Shown here piece by piece: positions 35,476 to 46,484 of a DNA stretch of 64,000 bases. Within the stretch, counting starts at the first letter, position 1. Each line of letters opens with the position of its first letter. The stretch spans positions 25,007,681 through 25,071,680 of the forward strand of contig NC_088786.1 in NCBI RefSeq assembly GCF_949628265.1, given 5' to 3'. The notes beneath the pieces were generated by a model, which was not told the origin of the DNA, ran no database searches, and saw nothing but the letters and a program-made list of their open reading frames with translations. Made by a program: the position numbers and the translations under genes. The DNA comes from Cloeon dipterum (Eukaryota > Arthropoda > Insecta > Ephemeroptera > Baetidae).

Positions 35476-37539
35476 TTAGGGCAGGAACTGGTTGTACAAC
35501 TTTTCGTGCTCCTTGATTTCAAATCTCGGGACAAAGTTGACGCCAATGATTTCCACAAATCCTTCGTCCAAGGCTGGCTCTTCATAGTTTTTCCTGCAAG
35601 CATTGCAAGATGTATCAATCTCGATATATATTTTGGTATTCTGCATCGTTTTTCTTACTCGTACTGTCTGACGATCATTTCACTGATGGGCGCGTGGCTG
35701 GAATCAGTTAACTCTCGAAACTGGAAGTGAAAAAATGACGTGGTGTTTTCAAAGGGTAAAGTGAAATGGTACGCACCCTGATGTTATGCCTGCAATGCTC
35801 CTTGGATGTGAGCATTTTGAAGCATCGGCTCTTAACTCCAGTTTGCTTAGCGATGGCTAAAAACCTTGCTCTCGCCTTTTTGTCTGGATTCGTGTTGTCG
35901 ACTACAACGCTTGCCCTTCTGTCCAATGTCTTTTTAACTTCCTGGATACACTTTTGCACCGACTTGAGCTGGTCCATATTCACATAGGTGTATGACGACA
36001 GATGCTGACGAGCAAAAGTGCTTTTTCCAGATCCCGGGCCACCAACCATGACTACTAGTTCAGGCTCGGACACTTCTAGCTTTGCTGTTGGTGGATCCAC
36101 GAGGGGATCGTTCGCAGATAATTGCAACGGCTGGAAGTTTGGGAGCGAAAAAGGCGCCGCTGTTTGGCCCTATAAAAATATTTTAGTTTGCGAGAGTGAC
36201 ATTGTGACCATTGGCCTACTTGAAAATGCTCCTCGGGAGTGAAAAATTCAATTCCAATGTTCATCGCAAACAGTCTGTCGGAGCATGAGAAGTCCTTCTT
36301 TTTCTTGGGAGCCCATTTTTCAGGTCTGCCAGCTGCATCGCCGCAATAAAAGCTATCAGATATACTGATGGGGACTCCATCATTCTTAAAAATAATAAAT
36401 CAGGAAATTGTGAAATATTTCGTCCTCTAATCATACCTGCTCAGACAAGTACTTCCACATTCCAGTAAGTGGCTTGCGATAGATGCTGGTGCCAGTTGAA
36501 ATGAATGCTTGTATTGGCACACCCAATTTCCTTGCAATATTTTCCACCTATGAAATAAAGACAAAAATTAGTTTTGTAAATATTACAGGTATTTTCTACA
36601 ATAATACCTTTCGTTGGAATTCAGAGATAACTATTCTATGGGTCCCAATTCCAGCCTGATTTGAAAAAATAACGAGCTTGTACCCATCAGCATGGAATTT
36701 CTTCAGCTTGCCAGGAATTTCAGGCAAGAGAATCTGCCAGTCATCAGCGTCTCTTGGATACACTCGGCCGGACTTTGTTCCAATTAAAGTCCAATCCAAA
36801 TCGTAGCTGGCCACTTTGCTTGAATGATTCATGCCGTGAGGAGAGAAGACCAACATTTTTCCCTGATCCACGGTTTCCCATTTTCCGCCAGATAAGCCGT
36901 TTCTCATCAAAGATTCCATTCTTGCTTTTTTTGGTTGGGTAGCATCAACTTCATCCGGTGTTGCTCCTTGGGCTGCAGCTCTTTTCATAGGGGGTGGTTC
37001 AAAGACAATTCTGTGCTTGAAGAATCCTTCTATTAATTCGATCGAGTCCTCGTGACACAATAATCTAGTTTCCCCTTTGAAGAGTTGGATCCCTCCTTCC
37101 AGGATACTTGGATTATCACCAAGTTGCTTCGCGAGGACCGTGTTCTCTTTGTAGTTTGCAGTAAAGGACACTAAGCAATGAATGAACTGTTTAGTTTAAG
37201 CACATATTATTATTTCTTGTAAAATTTCTTGAATGAAGAATTAAATACACAATTCATAATATGTATTATAAAATATCAATTATCATACATATATGATTTT
37301 TTATTTTCAATATGATTTTTAATAATTTTTTCTTTGATCTATAAACATTTAATTAATACAAGATTGAAAAGATTCAGTCCAATTTGAGATTTTAATCCAC
37401 TGTTACCTTGTTTCCTGGAGCATCTTTTATTCTGTATTTTGGTTTCAGGAGCTCTGCCAATAGGAACCTCTTTTCCATCCGGCAAAAGTATTGGATCGTG
37501 CGAGTCTTCGACGCACTTGATATAACATTTCTTACCCAT
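35476..37539 (-). CDS. PNKP: Polynucleotide kinase 3'-phosphatase (PNKP), 514 aa
   Basis: Seven exons on the minus strand: 37407-37539, 36608-37170, 36437-36547, 36220-36384, 35777-36169, 35659-35720, 35476-35593. The first ATG is at 37539. Three family domains appear in order. An N-terminal FHA domain (about 1-105; [20 protein letters not shown]) docks on XRCC1/XRCC4. A HAD phosphatase follows (about 155-330; [45 protein letters not shown]). The kinase has Walker A GGPGSGKS and [20 protein letters not shown] cleans DNA break ends by removing 3'-phosphate and adding 5'-phosphate in single- and double-strand break repair. The phosphatase motif reads DLDWT where the family usually has DxDGT; both catalytic aspartates remain. 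Length is close to human (521). It is convergent with HBP1. Confidence 0.95.
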
Positions 37540-38493
37540 TTCCGAGTCGACCGAAATAAATACTTTTTCTTTTATCAAGTTAATACCTAGTTAATACCTT
37601 GAAGAGCTATTTTTACGATCGACAAGTAAGTAAGTATGTCATTGTAGTTCTCAGATCTTCAGATATAAGAGATTAACAATACAGTTGAACAGGCGGCTTT
37701 ATCTGGGCGTGACGTTTGCCCATTGTTTGTTTTCATATTTTCTTGACGGCCTGTTAAACTGTTAAAGGCAAGAATGAAAAAAAGGAGGTGTGTTTGTGTT
37801 GCAAATTTTAAATTCGGTGAAGCGCAAAACCCACGTGAGACGGCGCTTGCCGTACCTTGCTGTAATTCCTTGAATTTTATTTGGAATGGGACGTTGAGTG
37901 TGTGCATGTGATATATGGTATAAAGTTACAGTTTCTGCCAAGCTACACATCTCGCCAGTTCTTATGAGAATCCCATGTTAAAGTTGGGGTGGCGAAAACT
38001 GTATCTCGGTGGCGAAAACTGTGACTTTTCCATATATATTAATCTCATGGTATAATAACTCACGCATTTAAATCACGAAATTTGCCATTAAACTAAATTA
38101 ATTTATATTATCCATTAACAATTAATCAAATAATAATTTAATATAACCTCATATAATTCTGTTTATAAAATTATTAAATAGATTTAATACAATCCTGATA
38201 TAATTATCGTGAAAAATGTGATAAAAATTAAAGGTAAAACACGTTTTCCATAAAATATTTTCACATTGGGTGTCCAATAAATTTCATTATCATTCATTTT
38301 TTTAAAGCGATCGAGACCAGGAAAAAAGGATTGATAGATAGGAAAGTTTTGATGTATTGGAGCTTTGCAACGGAGTACATTAAAATAATAGAGGATATTG
38401 ACGGTTGACGATGATAATAAAACCCATGTTTAACAAAACAGTATTCCCCATTTAATATCAGCTCTTTTTAGAAATTATTCATGTTGAGTCCTG
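37540..38493. other. Interval between PNKP and the trehalose phosphatase gene
   Basis: This stretch should hold the PNKP promoter (left) and the 3' end of trehalose phosphatase (right; an ATTAAA on the minus strand at 38451-38456). A 15-bp direct repeat, ggtggcgaaaactgt, occurs at 37988-38002 and 38008-38022. Nothing else is recognised; the part from 38040 to 38270 is very AT-rich. Confidence 0.5.
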
Positions 38494-39336
38494 CTATTCA
38501 CTTTCAAGATGATTAGCCACGGCCTCTAAGACCTGAAGAACCGCGCCTATACTCGGCACCTTCAGCTGAGCTGCCGTCGGTACGTTTCCCGAGGAGGTGA
38601 CCCGGATGGTCAAACCCGAGTCGTTGAGCGATTTAAAGGCATCTTCATCAGTGGTGTCGTCCCCCGCGTAAATGACGGCAGAGTCATCAGAGGACCAATT
38701 TTCCCCCCACTCGTGCCCCAGAATCTTCAAACAGGCTGCCCCCTTGTGCCACTTGACCACTGGCTTGGCTTCAATCGCACTATGGGCCAGGCCAACCTTC
38801 AAGCCAGACGCCTGGACCACGGCAATCGCCTCTGACGCGAAGTACTCGTGAAGATCAGAAGGCACCTCTCTAATCACGAAAAAAGATAACATTTATCAAC
38901 CCCGATTCAAATAAAAGTAGATTGCGATTCACCTGTAGTGGAATGTCAGTTCACCTCCCTTGTCCTCGATCCACGCTCCGTCTCGACACAGCCTTTGCAG
39001 TTTTTGTTTCAACGCTTGAATTGTCTCCACAGCGCCGTCAGGCAGCGGGTAGTCATATGTGGTGCCGTCCCGGTGCAAAATGTTGAGCCCGTGACAGCCT
39101 GCGTATGCCAAGCCTTCGATGCTCACCATGCGACGGATGTTCGGCAAAGGGCGGCCAGACACGATGCCAACCAGCGCCCGAGCAGCCAATCTTTTCAGTA
39201 CGGCTGCCGTGGCTTTGGGCAGGGTGGAAAGGTCCGGGTGCAATTCCAGTGGGGCCAGGGTACCGTCAAAGTCGAGAAGGATGGCCACCCTAGATCGGCC
39301 AGCCACGGCTGCTACCGCTGCGTCCATCGGATTCAT
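38494..39336 (-). CDS. Trehalose-6-phosphate phosphatase (OtsB family), about 259 aa
   Basis: Two exons on the minus strand, 38933-39336 and 38494-38869; ATG at 39336, stop TAG at 38494-38496. It is a HAD-superfamily phosphatase with motif I ILLDFDGTLAPLELHP near residue 20, SGRPLPNIRRMV, GCHGLN, WIEDKGGELTFHYR, a Lys-bearing KWHKGAA, and motif IV YAGDDTTDEDAF. It should dephosphorylate trehalose 6-phosphate to trehalose, the main blood sugar and stress protectant of insects. In insects trehalose-phosphate synthase often carries this domain as a C-terminal fusion, whereas this is a stand-alone enzyme. I take the first in-frame ATG; a longer N-terminus from an unseen upstream exon cannot be excluded. 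Unusually GC-rich for the region, as is common for coding exons here. Confidence 0.93.
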
Positions 39337-40768
39337 TTCTTCTCCAGATTGTTTCTTTTTATCAACTCCGGTGCGAGGACGGGCAAGGTCAGTACAGTGC
39401 GCAGGCGGCCACAAACAAATATGTCACGCGTGTGCAGCGTGATAAACAAGATAAATAAATGTGACTTAACGCGCTTGCGGCTCCTCCAGAAGAGATATGA
39501 AAAACAGCGGCAATAATACTTTAATTAATTGCGTATGGTGAGGTTGAAGTTGACAAAAAAGGCTTAGAATTTTCTAGTCTGGACACACAATTAGCCAAGT
39601 TTTATTGTTTATTCTCTCGTTAAACGATTAAATCTAACACAGACCTTCCAAAATACACTGTATCGTGAGATTACGTGCCGCTGGACAACAGATTCCGCTG
39701 GGCCCGTCAACTCCCAAAATAAGATTCTCTTGTCCTGTAGGGCCCAACTTCTTAGGGAAACACCGCATCCTCTGCTATTAAAAGCACAATCCCACTAACA
39801 AAGCAACAATGGGTTGGCCCAACAATGTGCTAGGAACAATGGTCAGACCAGACAAGGGAGAGGGGTGGGAGCCGCCGAAAATTGGGGCAAACAATGAGGC
39901 ACAAGCCCCCAGAAGGGGCGGACAAAAGGGCGGTCCCCTCGCAACAACTATCACAAATTGGCCTGAAGGGCCTCGCTTTCCGGGACCCACAACTGACAAC
40001 AACTCGTCCAAATCAAAATAATTTGTCTACAGAGTATTAAATGCATGTGTTCCGAATCACTAGTACCCAAGAGTTGCGAATCAAAAGGAGACGTGAGCGT
40101 TACAAAAATAAGTAAAAATCTTCAATTAAAAGTTTGCAATACAAGACTTCTTAGGTCACAAGGCACAAATGAAATGATATCCACCAAAATTGTGAATGTA
40201 AAAATTCAATGATTTCTTTGAGAGCCGGGAGCAAAGAAGAATTCAACTTCTTTCATTTGTTAGATTGAAGACGCAGAGATCAATTTCTAAAAGCACTTAA
40301 AGAAGCCTACCAGAATTGGAAATGAACTAAGATTAATCTAAATAGAGCCATACACACCAAAGATTTCTGAGTCATCGAGTCTCTTACAAGTTTCTCAAAG
40401 CACAAAATGCACACTATCGGTATATTACCATTTTCTCAGTCAGAGAAAACCAAAAAATAAAACTTTGACAAATACAACTTATATGATCAGAGAGTGGATT
40501 ACCAACACTTGGAGTGGCTGTTGTCACTTAATAGGTTCTGAAACCGAGCCTTCGCATTAAAGCTTTCTTATTAACAAAAACGGCACTCGGCCGATCCAAA
40601 TGACTGATTTTAAAAGCGCCCACGCTGTTCATTCGCAGGCGCTGCCGCCAACAGGCAGCAACAACTTGGCAGCCCATGGCTGCCATCGGCCACGCGGCCA
40701 GACAAAGGCCCCTTCCCACAGGAAATAGGGGTTGCAAATCATCGCTCAGCACCAATATCAAGGGGTAG
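39337..40768 (-). other. Trehalose phosphatase upstream region and PRDM10 3' UTR
   Basis: A minus-strand AATAAA at 39601-39606 is the best candidate for the PRDM10 poly(A) signal, which gives a 3' UTR of about 1.2 kb. The stretch 39337-39590 then holds the trehalose phosphatase promoter. Open frames on both strands at 39778-40021 and 40528-40803 have no recognisable content and lie in the presumed UTR. Confidence 0.55.
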
Positions 40769-43700
40769 TCAGCGTGCCGGGTAGGCAGCCCACTCGCGCC
40801 CACCCTCGCCGCCCCCGAGCTGCAACAGCTGGCGTAGTTGTGACGATTCGATCTGTGTGCTGGTCACCGCCACCAGTTGCTCTTCTTCGCTTGCTCCCTC
40901 GGTGACCACGTTGCCCGCGTGGTACACCTTCACATAGTCGTCAGTCAGCAGGTCGGATGATAGGAGCGCTTGCGACAGCATGTCTGTGCCAGATGCCTGA
41001 AGCAACAAAGTTATTAGGTTTTACTAAATGAGCATTAGTGGAGCGAGTGCTCATTGACGACAATATATTCGAAAAAATAAATTTTGGCTTAATTGGTAAA
41101 AATGCGGCCATAATTTTATCTGATATACATGATCAGAAAACATTGCATCGCGTTGTTATTGATAAAATGGAGTTCTAAGTTCAAATAAGGATTGATAAAG
41201 GATTCTATTTTTAATTTATTGATGCACATATCAATCTCGAATTACGACATCTTATATTTGGGGTTTTGTTGAATGTAATTTCATAGATCCCAATGTATTA
41301 ATGTATATTTTCTCCTGTTTTACCAGTTTAGAACTTCTTTTTCATTATTATTATTTTCATTTTTTTTAATTGTTAATGGGCCCATCGAATTTATTTTACA
41401 TCGCAACAGGAAACAAGGATCCAATTAGATACATCGCTACTTAAAACATAAATTAGCCAATTCTCACCATGGAATTGGAATTCAACCACACTAAACATAT
41501 AAAAAATCACTCAAATTCAAAAGTAGATTGATTGTTTAAGTGGAATATACACTAACCTTCAGTGGTTGTTTCAAAACGGATGTATCAATGTAAATCCTGC
41601 CATCAGGGATAGTTTCCTGGTCACCAGTGACTTGGTATTCAACTAAAATTTAACAGTACTTTAGAATATTGCACAAAAAAATTAAATCAAGTACTTCTAG
41701 CTCCAGCAGGCAAAAGACCAACAGCCGAAATAAGATTGCCCGACGCTTCCTGGATCTGAATGACGTCGAGACATTCTCCATTGACCAAAAATTTGCTGCT
41801 TGATTTTGGATCAGAATCTGATGAGCTCTCAGAATTGACACAGCTGCTCTGAGAAGCATGAGCCTGGAAAAAGTTTGTAATGAAACAGATGTATTTGTTG
41901 GGTCAAAATTTTCTTACCATATTGGCGGCAACAAGATCCGAGTGCTTTTTTCGTTGGTGCTGCAGCAGCTTGGCCTTGGATGCATATTGCTTATGACACC
42001 ATGGACATCCGTGTGGGTGAGTTGAGATGCTGCCCACCGTCTGTGAGAAGGTAGGGTTCGGCACGCCAGGAATCTCCGGCACTCCACCTTTGCGGCGGTT
42101 GCTCATTGGCAGTTCCGAACCAGGGTGGTTCTTCAGGATGTGTGCCTTTCGTTTGGAGCTGCTTTTGTAAACCTAGGGCAACAAACTACGTTAGCAAAAG
42201 AAACTAGACAAGCTGCATGACGCTCTCACTTTCTCGCAATACTGGCAAAAATAGTCCCTGGTTGTTTTCATTATCGGCAAGTTGAGTTCAGGAACTGTGT
42301 CTGGGTTGATGCTTGGGTGCCTTTTGGCCAAGTGATTCACCAACATTCCCCTCCTCTTGAAGCCCAGCATGCATTGATGGCACTTGTATGTGAAACGATG
42401 ATAGTCAGTGGGAGAAACCTGCTTAGGCGTTCAAATCTAAATAGAACAATTTCAAGAGAAAATAGTGAATGCTTGCCTTCGGGATAAATTTCCTGCTAAG
42501 TGATTGTCTGCTTGGCTTTTGCTTAGCCTCTCGTTCATTTGAGTGCATTCGTTTCATGTGCTCTTTCAGTTTATCTTTCCTCTTGAATTGCTTGCCGCAA
42601 TTTGCACATAGGAATTCTCGATGGTCCGAGTGTCTACAATACCAAAATTTTACCACAAACAAGAAAATGATTATAGCAAAATTCCAGCAGGTTCAAAAGA
42701 AAACAGATTTGAGGGAAACATCTGGAGCTTGTACTCGTTCAAATAATTTGGATAAAAGACATGTATTAAAAACATTACATGCAAAAAACTTTGGAGATTG
42801 GCTGCTGAAAGTTTAGCTACAGGAGTGGTATCCTCCCACCAAGATGCTGTGTTTAACCATTTACCTGAGCATGTGCATTCTCAACTTGTCGAGGGTGTGG
42901 AACAACTTTCCACAAGAAGAGCAAGTGTGCTTCCGTTCACTGTGGAACGTTCGGATGTGCTTGCGCACCAAACTGTAGCCAATAAATGCCTAGCCGGACA
43001 AACAAAAATAAAACATAGGACATACAAACTAATCAGAAATTCGTGCATCTCCAGAAACTCGCAAGGATTTTGACTCTTGAGTTTTAACGTAAGTGTTACC
43101 TTCATCAAGTTAGATTGAATGAACCAAAATCCATTTTCTGGCAGTGCAACAAAATCAAAGAGCTCTAGAGGACAATGAATAACCATGCTAAGCCATGTGA
43201 GACAATCAAGAATGAGCACAGAATTACTGCCAAAATGGCTGACCTGAGCATATGTAGTTTGAGTTTGTCTGGTCTGGGAAACACTTTGTCGCAGAGACTA
43301 CAGGGAAACCGTTTTTCACTGTGGAAGGCGCGGATGTGCTTCCGTATGTGATTGTACTCGTCAAACGTCTGTCCAGTATGTCAGCATTAATTGCAAAGGT
43401 AATCAAAAGACTAAAATATTTCATCTCTATATTTGTCTTTAACGCAAACTAACAAAAAATTTACGATAGTTATTTAAATGCCTACTTTTTAAAATGCAGC
43501 AGTAATTGATATTGCGGATCTATTTTAAAAATCATATTAAATTTAAACTTTTATTAACTTTGTTTCTCATCTCTTTCAACACCTCTGGATGACATATAAT
43601 TTAAGTTTAAATGCACTTTATAAGCCACAAGTGTTTGACTTTTATTCAAAATTTTGTTGTGTGATTATAGTGTTGTGTGTAATGAATATTATCAGTAGAA

Positions 43701-46484
43701 CGAACAATTCATTTTTGATTGTTCTAGTAGACTCTTAACCAACAGCTTATGATGATTTATCGCGTGATGTATCCAGCTTTTAATTCAGTGTTGGGTGTTA
43801 AATCGTAAAGACACTGCGTCACTTTTTAAAAGCAACAAACAAAATGTACTAAGACGGTATTTTGATTTAATTAGCCTTTAGTATGATAGGATTAGGAGTG
43901 TTTTGTTGAATTAATGTATGTATTTTTACGCTTTTCTATTTCTTGAGCATCTCTCCTCAAATTGATTAAATATCCTTAATTAATCTGAGCTGGTTAACAT
44001 GGTATCACTGCACTCTTATTTAATTAAATATTAATTTAAGTGTATTGCGGAAATTTATTATATTTGACTTGCTTTACCTTTGAGCAATGCGGGCAAGTAT
44101 AAACTCCGTTGTTGCAATGCGTTTGCACATGATCCTTCAAGGTTATCACTTGCTCAAACACTTCCCTGCATATTGGACATTCAAAAACTTTTTTCTCCTC
44201 TGTGTGGACTTTGACGTGACAAGCTAGGGCGGAATTGTTCAGGAATCGTTTGAAACAGATTTCGCATTGTAGTGGTTTTGTTTCCTCTGCTCCATGCACA
44301 AGCATATGTTTCTGGAAATTTAATTAATTTTAATATATTTATATTTTAAGCCACAAACCCTTTACCTGCAGTCGGTCATCAGTAGCAAATGACTTGTAGC
44401 ACAGCTCACATTTGTGCGGTTTCTCCGGATTAACTGTTCTTCGCCTGAGGCTTTTGCCATGCGCTGCTGTGTGCTCGACAAGCTCCCGCTTAGTTTCATA
44501 CTGCTGGCTGCACTGGGGACATTGCTGCTTCTCCGCTTCCGCAGCATCCTGCTCCTCCACATTTTCGGCGGCGTGAGCCAATGTGTGAAGGTTGAGCATT
44601 GAAGCGGTCTCAAAAGACAGCTGGCAATAGTTGCAAGCCCACAAACTCTCCTTGCTAATTAAACTTTCAGATAAGATGGAGGTGATGAGAATTACTATGT
44701 ACCTTTGATTTTTCTGTTTGAGAACATTCCTGTCAGACTTGTCTTTGCCGCTGCTCTTTTTAATGCTGTTGGAATACATTAAAGAATCTTATAAGCATTA
44801 TGAAACTGAAATGAGCCTCACTTTTTATCAGCTGAGTGGAGCAGCAAGTGCCTCTTCAAACTGTAGCTTCGAGGAAAGTTCCTTGAACAAGTATTGCATC
44901 TAAATTCTGCAGTCTCTTCTCCAGACTATTAAAATATTAGATTTTGTTTCCAGATATTGAATTACTGCTTACCGAGTTGTCTTCAGATTTGCACTTCTTG
45001 ATGGGAAGATGTGAGAGTACTTTGCGTTTGACAGGTACTGCTTTCTCCTGTTGATCTACCATGTGCTCTTCCATTGCTTCAGATGATAGAAACGTTTTGT
45101 CACAATGACTATGTACATTCTCAGAATTCTCTGCTACAACACAGCATGACACACATTTTTCATCAACTTGGAAATCATTAAAACAAACCATTAAGTGGCT
45201 GCAACAAGGATAAATTCCTAGACGAAGCATATTGCTCACTATAACCAACAAGCAGCTCTTGTTTGGGCTGAATAGCCTTAGTAGTAATGAAGTGAAGGCT
45301 GTCCTTAATTTGAACCACAACAACATTCATTTCCTCATATAACTTTGCCGGACGCACAAATTTCATCCAATTCGACAAATCTAAGCATTATTGACAGACA
45401 GTTGTTAATGGAAGGAAATCCACAAGGAATGGGAACTTACTCTCGTTAGATGTGTCGTAGTACACTAAAGTACCATCTTCCAGCTCTAAACTCAGCTCCA
45501 GTCCTTGACATGTGGCATTGGGTTGCTTTAATATATCTCCTTCTAAGGGTCCAAACTGAGTTTTCTTTGGTATAGGTTTACGAGCAAAGATTCCATATCC
45601 TGGAATAATATATTTTAGCTATCGCAGCATTATATTTATTCTATAACATACCTGGTATTTTATTTAATTTTCCGATGGACAAGAATGTGCTTGGTAGAGT
45701 GGCCCATGCTCTTGATTGAACCGGCTCATCACTTATCACTTTGTTTTCTTCTTTTTCCAGCCCTGTAATTTCACCATGAATTACGGCTTACAACTTATAT
45801 CATATACGAACTACATTCTTGATGTTTATCCTCTTCTTCAGCCATTTCCTTGAGCATTTCATCATATAGGGCGATTGCCAAACCTCTTTCCTTTTCCTCC
45901 ATGCCACGATCAGACCGATTTCTTATTGCACCGAGAAGCTGTTCTGGTACCATGCCTCCTCCATTATTGACCAAAAATGATTGTGCAGCACTCGTTGCTA
46001 TAAACCTTTGGACTTCTCTAAGTTCTTCATCACCAGACGAGTCAACCTTGAGTTGGAAACAATTTTTACCAATGAGAAAAATTACATGTGTGCTAACTAC
46101 CTTGCCATCCATCACAAGCTTTTTCTCGTCCAAAAATTCAATTGTTGCCTGCTCATCAACAGGACCGGTGGATGATGATACACAAATGTCTGAAGTTTGA
46201 GGATAAAATTGCATGTTCTTTGAGTACACAGGAGAGTAACAAGCAACTGAGCTCATGTTGGGATCCAAGGGACTGACTTCATCCTCAAAGTCCCCGGTTG
46301 GCTGCTCCGTGAAAGTAACAAACTGTCCTTCTCCTTCCACGAAAGCAACCTGAGAAGGAAAATAGATGAAACTTTGATTCCAAAAAGGTCAAAAATAACT
46401 TGTTACCTGTCCCAACTGACAAGAAGTTGCAGCAGCCCAATCCTCAACTTTTAGACCATCAGGCGGTTCTCTACCTGTCTCCAT
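40769..46484 (-). CDS. PRDM10: PRDM10, PR/SET-domain zinc-finger transcription factor, about 1044 aa, with alternative exons
   Basis: Minus strand exons: 46407-46484, 45815-46349, 45652-45762, 45441-45599, 45189-45380, 44973-45133, 44822-44925, 44703-44765, 44366-44654, 44078-44311, then 43244-43368 or 42865-42989, then 42477-42633, 42230-42418, 41918-42172, 41695-41863, 41557-41642, 40769-40996. The PR/SET domain is about residues 240-345 ([51 protein letters not shown]). About a dozen C2H2 fingers follow, the first degenerate ([17 protein letters not shown]). The block [20 protein letters not shown] to [17 protein letters not shown] is very close to vertebrate PRDM10. A Gly-rich acidic tail ends the protein. 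PRDM10 is a nuclear DNA-binding activator of housekeeping genes. The intron after 42477 is GC-AG. The 55-nt intron 45134-45188 was placed by comparison with the family. A 54-nt stopless segment at 46047-46100 may be spliced. Confidence 0.9.
42865..42989 (-). other. PRDM10: PRDM10 alternative zinc-finger exon, distal copy (B)
   Basis: 125 nt, acceptor ccggctag/gcattt and donor ctcag/gtaaat, entering in phase 0 and leaving in phase 2. It encodes [18 protein letters not shown] followed by [20 protein letters not shown]. All zinc-binding residues expected in this segment are intact and there is no stop. About 23 of 42 residues match exon A. It supplies the helix half of one finger and most of the next. 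Confidence 0.85.
43244..43368 (-). other. PRDM10: PRDM10 alternative zinc-finger exon, proximal copy (A)
   Basis: 125 nt, acceptor ggacag/acgttt and donor ctcag/gtcagc, entering in phase 0 and leaving in phase 2. It encodes [19 protein letters not shown] followed by [20 protein letters not shown]. The second finger helix ([12 protein letters not shown]) closely matches the vertebrate protein, so A looks like the ancestral version. It is separated from exon B by a 254-bp intron. Confidence 0.85.

Noticed and set aside
40528-40803. 91-codon minus-strand frame overlapping the PRDM10 stop
   Set aside because: It is in a different frame from the conserved tail, has no splice acceptor that suits it and no recognisable content.
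43369-44077. A possible third alternative zinc-finger exon in the intron before exon A of PRDM10
   Set aside because: I looked for the KHIR...FHSE and C-x2-C coding pattern on the minus strand and found none here, nor between A and B, nor between B and the next exon.
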